A stretch of 42,807 nt of DNA from Bacteroidota bacterium (GTDB lineage: Bacteria > Bacteroidota > Bacteroidia > Cytophagales > Cyclobacteriaceae), in contig JAFEAL010000017.1 of the NCBI GenBank assembly GCA_018266435.1, forward strand, positions 1 to 42,807, read 5' to 3'. Made by a program: the position numbers and the translations under genes. The notes below the pieces were generated by a model. That model did no database searches and had not been told where the DNA came from. It saw nothing but the letters and a program-made list of their open reading frames with translations. Below are positions 34,315-42,807 of this stretch, in pieces (within the stretch, counting starts at the first letter, position 1; each line of letters begins with the position of its first letter).

Positions 34315-35385
34315 ATGGCAAAGATCAATTTTGGCGGAACGATTGAAGAAGTAGTAACCCGCGAAGAATTTCCGATGGAAAAAGCATTGGATGTTTTAAA
34401 AAATGAAACCATTGCAATCATTGGCTATGGTGTACAGGGCCCGGCCCAGGCACTCAACCTGCGCGACAATGGATTTAACGTTATAATCGGCCAACGCAAA
34501 GGCGGCAAAACATGGGACAAGGCCATTCAGCATGGGTGGGTTCCCGGTGAAACATTATTTGATATAGAAGAAGCCGCTAAACGCGGAACGATCATCCAGT
34601 TTTTGTTATCCGATGCCGGCCAGATAGCCACTTGGCCATCGCTCAAACCTCACTTGACCAAGGGTAAGGCATTGTATTTTTCGCACGGTTTCGGAGTTAC
34701 CTTCAAAGAACAAACGGGCATCGTACCTCCGGCTGATGTGGATGTAATTTTAGCTGCACCCAAAGGATCAGGCACCTCGGTGCGCAGGCTTTTTTTACAA
34801 GGTAAAGGAATCAACTCAAGCTATGCAGTTTTTCAAGATGCTACAGGCCAGGCTAAAACGCGCGCTATCGCATTAGGTATAGGCGTAGGTTCAGGCTATT
34901 TATTTGAGACCGATTTTAAAAAAGAAGTGTACTCAGATCTAACAGGCGAGCGCGGCACTCTGATGGGAGCCATTGCCGGAATTTTCGAAGCACAATACGA
35001 AGTACTCCGTTCCAAAGGCCACTCCCCTTCTGAAGCCTTCAACGAAACGGTTGAAGAGCTGACTCAGAGCCTGATGCCGCTTGTTGCCGAAAACGGTATG
35101 GACTGGATGTATGCCAACTGTTCTACCACCGCACAACGTGGAGCATTAGATTGGAAAAAGAAGTTTAAAGCAGCGACACTCCCGGTATTTAAAGAACTGT
35201 ATGAAAGCGTAGCCAGCGGTGCAGAAGCTAAACGTACAATTGACACCTGCAGCAAACCTGATTATCGCGAAAAATTGGCAGAAGAACTGAAAGAAGTACG
35301 CGAAAGCGAGTTATGGCAGGCCGGTGCTGCGGTGCGCGCTTTGCGCCCTGAAAAAGAAAAAGTAGAAGCGAGTATGATCAACTGA
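34315..35385 (+). CDS. ilvC: ketol-acid reductoisomerase
   Basis: NADPH- and Mg-dependent enzyme of 356 residues that isomerises and reduces acetolactate/acetohydroxybutyrate. The Rossmann motif is GYGVQGPAQA (37-46); the segment IIGQRKGGKTWDKA after strand 2 carries basic residues suited to NADPH. AAPKGSGTSVRRLF, the metal-binding SDLTGERGTLMGA and FEAQYEVL follow. Last gene of ilvEDBNC; an intrinsic terminator follows within 25 bp. Confidence 0.95.
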   Translation: MAKINFGGTIEEVVTREEFPMEKALDVLKNETIAIIGYGVQGPAQALNLRDNGFNVIIGQRKGGKTWDKAIQHGWVPGETLFDIEEAAKRGTIIQFLLSDAGQIATWPSLKPHLTKGKALYFSHGFGVTFKEQTGIVPPADVDVILAAPKGSGTSVRRLFLQGKGINSSYAVFQDATGQAKTRAIALGIGVGSGYLFETDFKKEVYSDLTGERGTLMGAIAGIFEAQYEVLRSKGHSPSEAFNETVEELTQSLMPLVAENGMDWMYANCSTTAQRGALDWKKKFKAATLPVFKELYESVASGAEAKRTIDTCSKPDYREKLAEELKEVRESELWQAGAAVRALRPEKEKVEASMIN

Positions 35386-35406
35386 TTTATAGTTTATAAT
35401 GTGAAA

Positions 35407-35440
35407 GAAAACCCGGGCTCAACACAAGTTCGGGTTTTTT
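35407..35440 (+). terminator. intrinsic terminator of the ilv operon
   Basis: AAAACCCG (35408-35415) pairs with CGGGTTTT (35431-35438), followed by further Ts. The loop is about 15 nt. It lies between the convergent ilvC and lipoprotein genes and could serve both strands, though the T-tract favours ilvC. Confidence 0.75.
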
Positions 35441-35463
35441 ATTGATACAGTTTTCGCTTACGT

Positions 35464-36051
35464 TTAGCGTACAGCCTGCACACGTTTATAGTCAGACGAC
35501 AGATAAAAAATCTGGGTCTTGGTTTTTAGACTGTCTGTACCTGGCCTCGGTAATTGATACTCACATTTTATTTGGTGGCTCAGTACTTCGTTTGTATCTT
35601 TAGTGTATCGCTTCAATTGGTATTGAAGGTATTTCAATTCAATGAGCTGCTGTTCTGTAAATTTTTTTAAATCAGTAAACGTCTGAGTGTATTGCGAAAA
35701 AAATGAATCTCCAGTAAACTTATTCTTCAAAATTTTAAGTGAGTCTATCCGTTGATCAGTTTTTGCCAGCAAGTTGCTGTTGTAGGAAATATCTTTTTCC
35801 AAGTTAGAAAAAATAGTATCGAGCGGAACGGTAGTTTTTGAACCCTTGCTGTACTCATTCACCAGCCAATCAAGCGAATCTTTTGATGTAATGGATTTTA
35901 TTTCCTCAAGTTTGATGAGTTTCAAATCTGTATCAGGTGATAAACGCCACGCATAGCGCAGGTACGAGGAAACCGTTTCTTTTTTTCTATCACGGCTACA
36001 AGATACTGCCAGCATCAAAAGCAAGCCACTAAAAAATAACATACGAATCAT
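35464..36051 (-). CDS. hypothetical lipoprotein
   Basis: Protein of 195 residues with a lipoprotein signal: hydrophobic run ending MLAVSC, acylation at C18. The mature part is rich in charged residues and predicted helix (segments around SLDWLVNEYSKG and QQLIELKYLQYQLKRY) and ends in a more beta-like tail. It was not assigned to a family. It converges on ilvC and diverges from the phospholipase C gene, so it is probably a single-gene transcript. Confidence 0.7.
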   Translation of the reverse strand: MIRMLFFSGLLLMLAVSCSRDRKKETVSSYLRYAWRLSPDTDLKLIKLEEIKSITSKDSLDWLVNEYSKGSKTTVPLDTIFSNLEKDISYNSNLLAKTDQRIDSLKILKNKFTGDSFFSQYTQTFTDLKKFTEQQLIELKYLQYQLKRYTKDTNEVLSHQIKCEYQLPRPGTDSLKTKTQIFYLSSDYKRVQAVR

Positions 36052-36110
36052 AGCTGCAATTTTAGTTTAAATTTTGATACAAACCATTTTTTATGAAGTA
36101 CACAAACACA

Positions 36111-36141
36111 TTGCTCAACCCAATGCTCCGGGCTATCTTTA
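36111..36141 (+). promoter_or_regulatory. candidate promoter of the phospholipase C gene
   Basis: TTG (36111-36113), a 20-bp spacer and TATCTTTA (36134-36141) match the Bacteroidota TTG-N19-21-TAnnTTTG pattern apart from the last base. The predicted start point near 36148 leaves a leader of about 12 nt before the ATG at 36160. Confidence 0.42.
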
Positions 36142-36159
36142 CATATACTCATTTTGATC

Positions 36160-38649
36160 ATGGATACACGAAGAGAATTTATAAAAAAAACGATTTTATT
36201 TTCGGGAGGTGCTGCAATTAGTACCCTCTATCCTTCCATTGTTCAGGCCTATCAAATTAACCCGTCTCCCGGTACCACCTGGCGCGATGCCGAGCACATA
36301 GTTATTTTAATGCAGGAGAACCGCTCATTCGATCATTGCTTTGGTTCATTGCGAGGGGTTCGAGGGTTCAATGATCCGCGTGCATTTTTTTTACCCAACA
36401 AAAACCCCGTTTGGCTCCAGACCAACAAAAAAGGAGAAACATTTGCCCCTTTTCGACTCAACATTAAAGATACCAATGCTACCTGGATGGGGTCGCTGCC
36501 TCACACCTGGGCAGACCAAACGGATGCACGTAATGGCGGAAGGCACGATCAATGGCTGAACGTAAAAAAATCAGGTAATCGCGACTATCGCAATATACCC
36601 TTAACCATGGGATATTATACCCGTGAAGACATTCCGTTTCATTATGCGTTGGCTGATGCTTTTACGGTGTGCGATCAGAATTTTTGCTCCAGCCTTACCG
36701 GTACTACCCCTAACCGGCTTTACCTGTGGACAGGCAAAATACGTGAAAGCGCACAAGCTCAAGCCCGGGTGCGCAATGAAGAAACAGACTATAACTCAGA
36801 GGCTGCCTGGAAAACTTTTCCTGAGCGATTAGAAGAAAACGGTATCTCGTGGAAAATCTATCAAAATGAAATTAGCGTTGGGGTTGGTTTTGAGGGTGAT
36901 GAAGAACCTTGGCTTGCCAACTTTGGTGATAACCCAATAGAAATGTTTGAACAATATCAGGTACGGTTTCATCCGGCATATATCAAGCAGTTGCCCGTTA
37001 CAATTGATCAATTAAAAAAAACTATCGCTGCCGAAAAAGCAGCATTAACCCGTCTCGACAAAGGAAAAAAATACACAGAACTAAACCGGCATATAGCATC
37101 AAGCGAAAGAGAATTAAATAAATTATTGATTTTTCAGAAAAAGTACACATTAGAAAACTATTCTAAATTATCAGAGGAGCAAAAACACCTTCATGAAAAA
37201 GCGTTTACTACTAACGTGAGTGACCCCGACTATCGTACGTTGGCCTCGCTTCGCTACACAGACAACGGCACTGAGCGTGTCATGAACATTCCAAAGGGAG
37301 ATGTACTTTTTCAATTCAGGGAAGATGTGACCAACAAAAAACTGCCGACAGTATCGTGGCTGGTAGCACCGGAAAATTTTTCTGATCACCCCTCAGCGCC
37401 ATGGTATGGAGCCTGGTATTTATCAGAGGTGCTGGATATTCTCACACAAAACCCGGAAGTATGGAAAAAAACTATTTTTATTTTGTGTTACGATGAAAAT
37501 GACGGATACTTCGATCATGTTCCTCCGTTTGTGTCTCCTGTGCCGGGCGATCAACTCAGCGGAACTGTGTCCGGAGGAATTGATACCCTGACAGAATATG
37601 TGCGTCTGGAGGATGACCTGAAACGCAAGATGGCCTCGCATGCCCGCGGAGGTCCAATTGGGCTAGGTTACCGTGTGCCTCTGGTTATTGCATCACCTTG
37701 GAGCCGAGGAGGAGCAGTTTGCTCACAAGTATTTGATCATACTTCCATTCTGCAATTCCTTGAAAAATTTCTGAGTCAGAAGACCGGAAAAAAAATTACT
37801 GAACCCAACATCAGTACCTGGCGAAGAACAGTGTGCGGTGACCTGACCTCTACATTTGTTCCCTATCAGGGAGAACTGTTGAAACTACCTGAATTTTTGC
37901 TTCACGATGAGTTTGTTGAAAGTATTCACCAGGCACAATTCAAAAAGAACCCCTCCGGATACCATGCTCTATCGGATCATGAGATTGCATTAGTTAATCA
38001 GTCACAATCGTCTTCGGTACTTCCCAGGCAGGAAAGTGGAAACAGGCTCGCAAGACCGCTGCCTTATGAATTGTACGCCAATGGCAAAGTAACCGATCAA
38101 CTCGAATTTCAAATCACGTTAGAATCTCGCAATGAAATATGGAAAAATGAAGCAGCAGGCTCTCCTTTTTTGATGTATTGCTACAACCCTGTTTTTTTGC
38201 AACGTGCCTATGCCGTATCGCCCGGTGATAAGATAACTGATGGGTGGACTCAAAAATTCATGAATGATAGCAACTATCATTTTTTTGTCTATGGACCGAA
38301 TGGCTTCTTTAGAAAATTCAAAGGAAAAGCAAATAACCATCCGATTGAAATCATTTGCCAATATGAAAAAAATAATAATCAATTTACTGGCACCCTCGAA
38401 CTCGTGATTAACAACACCAGCGACAGAATTATTACCATTGACTTATCTGATAATAGCTACCAACAAGCTAAACAGACTAAAGAAATTGCACCCCGCAGCA
38501 GTGCTGTTATGAAATCAAACCTCAAATCGTCTTCCGGCTGGTACGATGTGTCTGTAAAAATTCCGACAGACACTACTTTTGAATACCGGTATGCCGGTCA
38601 CATAGAAACCGGCAATGAAAGCATCAGTGATCCGGCTATGGCAATCTGA
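36160..38649 (+). CDS. Tat-exported phospholipase C, phosphocholine-specific type
   Basis: Secreted phosphoesterase-family phospholipase C of 829 residues, cleaving the headgroup of phosphatidylcholine-type lipids (family knowledge). A twin-arginine signal is present (TRREFIKK, then a hydrophobic stretch to about residue 30). The catalytic region has MQENRSFDHCFGSLRG (51-66), LTGTTPNRLYLWTG (179-192) and YDENDGYFDHVPPF (444-457). Two C-terminal beta domains of the DUF756 type fill about 615-829. A Lys/Glu-rich helical insertion (about 275-345) interrupts the catalytic part. The ATG at 36160 is preferred to a TTG two codons upstream. Confidence 0.88.
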   Translation: MDTRREFIKKTILFSGGAAISTLYPSIVQAYQINPSPGTTWRDAEHIVILMQENRSFDHCFGSLRGVRGFNDPRAFFLPNKNPVWLQTNKKGETFAPFRLNIKDTNATWMGSLPHTWADQTDARNGGRHDQWLNVKKSGNRDYRNIPLTMGYYTREDIPFHYALADAFTVCDQNFCSSLTGTTPNRLYLWTGKIRESAQAQARVRNEETDYNSEAAWKTFPERLEENGISWKIYQNEISVGVGFEGDEEPWLANFGDNPIEMFEQYQVRFHPAYIKQLPVTIDQLKKTIAAEKAALTRLDKGKKYTELNRHIASSERELNKLLIFQKKYTLENYSKLSEEQKHLHEKAFTTNVSDPDYRTLASLRYTDNGTERVMNIPKGDVLFQFREDVTNKKLPTVSWLVAPENFSDHPSAPWYGAWYLSEVLDILTQNPEVWKKTIFILCYDENDGYFDHVPPFVSPVPGDQLSGTVSGGIDTLTEYVRLEDDLKRKMASHARGGPIGLGYRVPLVIASPWSRGGAVCSQVFDHTSILQFLEKFLSQKTGKKITEPNISTWRRTVCGDLTSTFVPYQGELLKLPEFLLHDEFVESIHQAQFKKNPSGYHALSDHEIALVNQSQSSSVLPRQESGNRLARPLPYELYANGKVTDQLEFQITLESRNEIWKNEAAGSPFLMYCYNPVFLQRAYAVSPGDKITDGWTQKFMNDSNYHFFVYGPNGFFRKFKGKANNHPIEIICQYEKNNNQFTGTLELVINNTSDRIITIDLSDNSYQQAKQTKEIAPRSSAVMKSNLKSSSGWYDVSVKIPTDTTFEYRYAGHIETGNESISDPAMAI

Positions 38650-38684
38650 AATGAAAGACCGCATACGTGCATTTTCAGGTTTTA
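38646..38684 (+). terminator. weak terminator candidate after the phospholipase C gene
   Basis: CTGAAA (38646-38651) pairs with TTTCAG (38673-38678) and an inner GCA/TGC pair extends the stem; GGTTTTATTT follows. The loop is long and the stem overlaps the stop codon region, so support is modest. Confidence 0.3.
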
Positions 38685-38791
38685 TTTAATAGGTAGCCGT
38701 ACAGGCATCAATGGATATAACCGTAAGAATAATTTTTTATTAGATCTATAACTATATTGCCATTATTTGCAACTAACATAATTATAGCTAC

Positions 38792-40762
38792 ATGAATAAG
38801 TTCAAGAGTGTATTTTTTAGTTCATTAATTTTACTACCCCTCGTATTAATTGGGCAAAATTCCAATTACAATCAGCACGAGGCCTTTGCTCCGGTATTTT
38901 ATCCTTCGTATGGAGATGAAATCCGTGCGGCTGATGGCACCCCAGGCCCGAAGTATTGGCAAAACAAAGCCGATTACAAAATTGAAGCTTCACTCGATGA
39001 TAACCGCCATCACGTGTCGGGCAATGTGCTTATTACCTATACTAACAACAGTCCCCAGGCTCTTTCTTTTGTGTGGCTGCAACTTGACCAAAATATTTAT
39101 AACCTTAAATCAAGAGCTGTTGCTGCCACGGCCATATCTGGAGGTAGATGGGCCAATCGAAATGACTTTAATGGTGGGTATTCTCTAAAAGATGTGAAGG
39201 TTATTCAGGGTGGAAAAGAATCGAATGCCCGTCACGAAGTAAGTGATACGCGCATGCAGATTATACTACCCTCTCCGCTTAAAGCACAAGGTGGAGTTAT
39301 TCAGTTTAAAATCGGATTTGAGTTTGACATTCCCGAGTATGGCACAGACCGCATGGGTAGGCTGAACACCCACAACGGGTGGATTTATGAAATTGCACAG
39401 TGGTACCCCAGAATGTGTGTGTATGATAATGTGCAAGGGTGGAATACATTACCCTATTTGGGACAGGGGGAGTTTTACCTGGAGTATGGAGACATCACTT
39501 ATAGCATCGATGCCCCATCCAGTCACATTGTGGTAGGCTCAGGCGAATTGCAAAACCCCCAACAAGTACTGACTGCTGAGCAATTTAAAAGATGGAATCA
39601 GGCCAAGACCAGCGATAAAACAATAGTGCTCCGTTCAATAGCAGAAGTTACCAGCCCTGACTCCCGCCCGACTACCACCAAGAGATTGACCTGGCGGTTC
39701 AAGTGCAACAATACACGCGATGTAGCATGGGCCTCTTCTACAGCATTTGTTTGGGATGCTGCAAAAATCAATCTCCCCAATGGTAAAAATTCTATGGCCA
39801 TGTCCGTTTACCCGGTTGAGCATGCCCAAGATTCAGCATGGGCTCGCTCCACTGAATACACTAAAGGTGCAATCGAATTTTATTCAAAATATCTTTATCC
39901 ATTTCCATACCCACAAGCTACAAATGTGGCAGGCATAGTTGGTGGTATGGAATACCCCGGTATTGTGTTTTGTTCGGCTAAAGCGAAGAAAGGTGGACTG
40001 TGGGGCGTGACTTCACATGAATTTGGCCACACCTGGTTTCCAATGATTGTTGGTTCTAACGAGCGGAAATACCCATGGATGGATGAAGGGTTTAACACGT
40101 TTATCAATGGGCTTGCCGATAAAAGTTTTAATAATGGTGAATACCACTCCAAGCGCAGGTTCCCGATAAATGTTTTCGCACGCTTTCTTTTCAGCGATAG
40201 CGCAGAAAGTATTTTCAATATCCCTGACGTAGTAAAAGGACGAAACCTGGGCATAGTTGCTTACATGAAGCCAGGGCTTGGATTGCAGTTGTTACGCGAG
40301 CAGGTGATTGGTGCTCAACGTTTCGATAGCGCATTCAGTTACTACGTTCATAAGTGGGCGTTTAAACACCCCACACCGTGGGATTTTTTCCACTGTATAG
40401 AAAACTATACAGGCGAAACATTAGATTGGTTTTGGCGAGGCTGGTTTATGAACCAATGGAAAATAGATCAGGCTGTTAACAATGTAACTTATATAAAAAA
40501 TGATCCGGCCAACGGTGCGACCATTACCATCAGTAACCTGCAACAACTGCCTATGCCCGCAGTTATTGAAATAACCGATGTTACCGGAAAAACAGACCGG
40601 GTAAATTTGCCAGTAGAAGTATGGCAACACGGCTCTACGTGGAAATTTCATTTTCAGTCAACCGAAAAAATTAAATCGGTTGTGATTGACCCTGATAAAA
40701 ATCTGCCAGATGTGAACTACACAAACAACACCTGGAAAGCGGAAGAGGAAAAAAATAACTGA
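38792..40762 (+). CDS. M1 family metallopeptidase
   Basis: Exported zinc peptidase of 656 residues related to aminopeptidase N. A signal peptide ends near LIGQ. The N-terminal beta domain ([22 protein letters not shown]) is followed by the catalytic domain with the zinc site H409-E410-x-x-H413 in [12 protein letters not shown] and E432 in WMDEGFNTF, the exact HExxH-18-E spacing of M1 enzymes. [10 protein letters not shown] occupies the position of the GAMEN exopeptidase motif but is altered, as in other Bacteroidota members, so substrate range may differ from classical aminopeptidases. Probably monocistronic. Confidence 0.9.
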   Translation: MNKFKSVFFSSLILLPLVLIGQNSNYNQHEAFAPVFYPSYGDEIRAADGTPGPKYWQNKADYKIEASLDDNRHHVSGNVLITYTNNSPQALSFVWLQLDQNIYNLKSRAVAATAISGGRWANRNDFNGGYSLKDVKVIQGGKESNARHEVSDTRMQIILPSPLKAQGGVIQFKIGFEFDIPEYGTDRMGRLNTHNGWIYEIAQWYPRMCVYDNVQGWNTLPYLGQGEFYLEYGDITYSIDAPSSHIVVGSGELQNPQQVLTAEQFKRWNQAKTSDKTIVLRSIAEVTSPDSRPTTTKRLTWRFKCNNTRDVAWASSTAFVWDAAKINLPNGKNSMAMSVYPVEHAQDSAWARSTEYTKGAIEFYSKYLYPFPYPQATNVAGIVGGMEYPGIVFCSAKAKKGGLWGVTSHEFGHTWFPMIVGSNERKYPWMDEGFNTFINGLADKSFNNGEYHSKRRFPINVFARFLFSDSAESIFNIPDVVKGRNLGIVAYMKPGLGLQLLREQVIGAQRFDSAFSYYVHKWAFKHPTPWDFFHCIENYTGETLDWFWRGWFMNQWKIDQAVNNVTYIKNDPANGATITISNLQQLPMPAVIEITDVTGKTDRVNLPVEVWQHGSTWKFHFQSTEKIKSVVIDPDKNLPDVNYTNNTWKAEEEKNN

Positions 40763-41100
40763 CACAAACTAAGTCGGTAATAACACTTTTTTTCTACTTA
40801 AACAGTGCACACGTTTTTGCCACATCTATTATAAATGATGGCGCAGAAGGCATGATTACCATAATTTGGGGTATCCTATACTTTTCTTAATGTTCATTCT
40901 CACCAACACTCGTTAGCAATCTACTTAAGGTTTTTTGGTTAAAATATCTCTTCAATCCAGATTGCGTATTTAGTGATACACACTCTTTTTACCGGGATTA
41001 TCTTAGTTATTGATGCCGGTGAGCGTTATTTATTAATCATTCAGTTGAGGCTTTCCTTGCAAGTACTGTTTCAATGATATGATTCTTGTCAGGATTTAAA
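40763..41100. other. non-coding spacer with little recognisable content
   Basis: An AT-rich gap after the M1 peptidase gene. No RNA gene or clear terminator was recognised. A 24-codon minus-strand frame (41037-41111) reads like protein but starts inside the operator palindrome and is probably a relic or chance. Confidence 0.5.
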
Positions 41101-41124
41101 ATAAAGGACATATTTATCCTTTAT
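41101..41124. promoter_or_regulatory. palindromic operator overlapping a promoter
   Basis: ATAAAGGA (41101-41108) and TCCTTTAT (41117-41124) are perfect inverted repeats around an 8-bp AT-rich centre; 10 of 12 pairs of the whole 24-bp element match. The right arm overlaps the TATCTTTG -7 box of the next gene, so a dimeric regulator bound here would block transcription. The regulator is not in the window; an Rrf2-type or other dimeric repressor is possible. Confidence 0.6.
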
Positions 41125-41129
41125 CTTTG
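41122..41129 (+). promoter_or_regulatory. TAnnTTTG-type -7 promoter element
   Basis: TATCTTTG matches the Bacteroidota -7 consensus exactly and lies 20 bp before the ATG at 41149. No TTG is found at the usual distance upstream; that region is filled by the palindrome, which suggests either an activated or a tightly repressed promoter. Confidence 0.5.
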
Positions 41130-41148
41130 CAAATAATCAAATACAAAA

Positions 41149-42807
41149 ATGAGACCTTCAATTCATACATTTCATATTCCTGTGATGGGATTAGCCTACA
41201 CCATTGACACTCCCGTAAAGGTTGCCCGTTATGGTATTTCTTCTGTTATCTCAATCATCGAAGATAATCTGATCGAGAAAATGCGTCAACACTATTACAA
41301 TCTTCGCGGAGAATTTTATCAGTCAATTTCGAGCAAAGAAGACGATCATCGGGCTAAACGAATTACCGACTACCTCAACCTGGTGCAACAAATGGTAAAG
41401 GAGCAATTTGAAAAACTGAAAGACCAACCCTTTACAAAAGGCAGTGAAATTGTAAAATATTTTGAAATGCTTCCGATGCATCACCGGCTGCATCGCTTAT
41501 TCCAAACCATGATGCAGTGTACAGAAAAAACAAAAAAAGAAAAAATTGAAAAAATATTGCGTAGTCAGTTACAACCCGGATCAATTGATGTTAACATCAT
41601 GACTAAACTCGACCGGAACACTCTGGATAAAAATGGAAATATTATAGTGGATAATTCTGATGCCGTGGCCGCATTAAGAGGATACGCTAAAAGTACCCTG
41701 AGCAACTCTTCAGTTGTTTTGTCAGCCGGGCTTAATCCCCGCTTGTTTAATTACATGGAAGGCCTGTCGTCATTCGATCGTAATGAAGATGGAACATTCA
41801 ACAAAAAAATAATTATTAAAGTATCTGATTTTCGCTCGGCTTATGTACAAGGCAAAATGCTGGCTAAGAAGGGTTTGTGGGTAAGTGAATTCAGAATTGA
41901 ATCGGGTCTTAATTGTGGCGGCCATGCTTTTGCTACTGATGGATATTTGATTGGCCCTATTCTGGAAGAATTTAAAAATAAAAGAGGCTCACTACATAAA
42001 GAATTATTTGAAATGTATAATCAGGCACTTTCAGAAAAAGGGAAAAAAAATCAAACTACTGCCCCGTCTCTTTCTATTTCTGTACAAGGAGGTATTGGTA
42101 CCGCTGAAGAAGACCATTTTTTAAGAAAACACTATGGGGTTGACAGTACCGGTTGGGGCACACCGTTTTTGTTGGTGCCCGAAGCCACTACGGTGGATGA
42201 CCATACGCTGAATCTTTTAAGTGAGGCTACTGAGAAGGACGTCTTCTTAAGTAAAAATTCACCGCTGGGAGTACGTTTCCATTATTTAAAAGGTACAACT
42301 GGTGAGGAGGAAAAACTTGAGCGTATAAAAAAAGGACGGCCGGGCAGTCCGTGTACTGAAAAGTACCTGGTGTCCAACACCGAATTTACTACCGAGCCGA
42401 TTTGTACAGCATCACGCGTTTATCAGGAAAAAAAATTAGAACAGCTTAAAACCCTAAACCTTTCGGAATATCAATATCAAAAGCAAACACAAGAGGTATT
42501 GGATAAAGAATGTCTTTGCATTGGCTTAAGTAACGCAGCCATTAAAAAAAACAACTTGAAACCCATAAAAAAACTGGAAGCCGTAAACATTTGCCCGGGT
42601 CCTAACATTGCCTATTTTTCAAAAATAATTTCCTTACGCGAAATGATTGATCATATCTACGGAAAACTCAACATTCTTGCGAACCGTAACAGGCCGGCAA
42701 TTTTTATAAAAGAATTTTTTCTATACATCGGTTACTTAAAAGAGATGATAGATAATGCTATGGAGTCATTTGACGAAAAAAAACAAAAACAAATTCAGAA
42801 ATTTACG
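41149..42807 (+). CDS. uncharacterised protein with nitronate-monooxygenase-like barrel motifs, 5' part
   Basis: An open frame of 553 codons from ATG 41149 that runs off the window end, so the true length is unknown. It was not matched to a named family. Its segments are reminiscent of FMN-dependent nitronate monooxygenase/FabK barrels: an opening HIPVMGLAYTIDTPVKVARYG, NCGGHAF (255-261) resembling their AGGH motif, SVQGGIGTAEED (311-322) resembling the phosphate-binding GGI turn, then GWGTPFLLVPEAT resembling the usual GTRF..T.E stretch. Five later cysteines (402, 419, 455, 457, 482), the last in ICPGPN, could bind a metal or Fe-S cluster. A Lys-rich helical segment (about 45-165) is inserted near the N terminus. 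Flavin binding is an inference; the coding call itself is firm. Confidence 0.8.
   Translation, partial: MRPSIHTFHIPVMGLAYTIDTPVKVARYGISSVISIIEDNLIEKMRQHYYNLRGEFYQSISSKEDDHRAKRITDYLNLVQQMVKEQFEKLKDQPFTKGSEIVKYFEMLPMHHRLHRLFQTMMQCTEKTKKEKIEKILRSQLQPGSIDVNIMTKLDRNTLDKNGNIIVDNSDAVAALRGYAKSTLSNSSVVLSAGLNPRLFNYMEGLSSFDRNEDGTFNKKIIIKVSDFRSAYVQGKMLAKKGLWVSEFRIESGLNCGGHAFATDGYLIGPILEEFKNKRGSLHKELFEMYNQALSEKGKKNQTTAPSLSISVQGGIGTAEEDHFLRKHYGVDSTGWGTPFLLVPEATTVDDHTLNLLSEATEKDVFLSKNSPLGVRFHYLKGTTGEEEKLERIKKGRPGSPCTEKYLVSNTEFTTEPICTASRVYQEKKLEQLKTLNLSEYQYQKQTQEVLDKECLCIGLSNAAIKKNNLKPIKKLEAVNICPGPNIAYFSKIISLREMIDHIYGKLNILANRNRPAIFIKEFFLYIGYLKEMIDNAMESFDEKKQKQIQKFT

Noticed and set aside
1..42807. CRISPR arrays, insertion sequences, tRNA or rRNA genes, prophage or defence genes
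   Set aside because: None was seen on reading through the window; no repeated units, transposase motifs or cloverleaf sequences were recognised.

Overview
The window looks like chromosomal DNA of a Bacteroidota bacterium, most likely a Cytophagales relative. This is inferred from the AT-rich intergenic DNA, the absence of clear Shine-Dalgarno sites, several TAnnTTTG-type promoter elements, PorT-like barrels, a Bacteroidota-type DUF1015 protein, a Tat-exported phosphocholine-type phospholipase C and an ilvEDBNC/leuCDBA arrangement. No insertion sequences, tRNAs, rRNAs, CRISPR arrays or phage genes were seen. At least four genes (ispG, recQ, phoH and the histidine kinase) appear to start at TTG and leuC at GTG.

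Layout. 1-551: 5' part of ispG, minus strand. 552-1138: AT-rich spacer with a decayed lipoprotein-like reading frame. 1139-7241: minus-strand run phoH, DUF1330 gene, comEC, enoyl-CoA hydratase gene, recQ. 7297-8398: plus-strand SAM hydroxide adenosyltransferase-like gene and ABM-domain gene. 8399-11625: tight minus-strand four-gene cluster encoding a Tat-exported DsrE-like protein, a small exported DsrE-like protein, a TsdA-like di-heme cytochrome c and a PagL-like outer membrane lipid A deacylase; a CRP/FNR-like palindrome lies just upstream. 11782-14597: accC and a DUF1015 gene. 14638-17331: TPR sensor histidine kinase. 17359-24715: metal efflux region with a CDF exporter facing away from a CzcB/CzcA/CzcC-like RND tripartite system and a trailing outer membrane barrel. 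24717-29129: minus-strand leuCDBA. 29130-29573: shared regulatory region. 29574-35385: plus-strand ilvEDBNC, ended by a terminator. 35464-40762: a lipoprotein, a Tat-exported phospholipase C and an M1 metallopeptidase. 41149-42807: 5' part of a large uncharacterised gene with a palindromic operator over its promoter.

How the genes fit together. The two branched-chain amino acid operons are divergent and together encode the full valine/isoleucine/leucine set apart from threonine deaminase. The ilv operon carries a 27-codon leader peptide (13 of 27 residues are Leu, Ile or Val) followed by a strong intrinsic terminator, i.e. a transcription attenuator. The leu operon has a perfect 15-bp hairpin before leuC and an 11-bp hairpin between leuC and leuD. 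LeuA lacks the usual C-terminal allosteric domain, so control may rest more on transcription.

Least understood parts: the last gene, whose motifs resemble an FMN-dependent nitronate monooxygenase/FabK-type barrel with an added five-cysteine region, and the DsrE/TsdA-like/PagL-like cluster, which looks like a periplasmic sulfur-compound oxidation unit.
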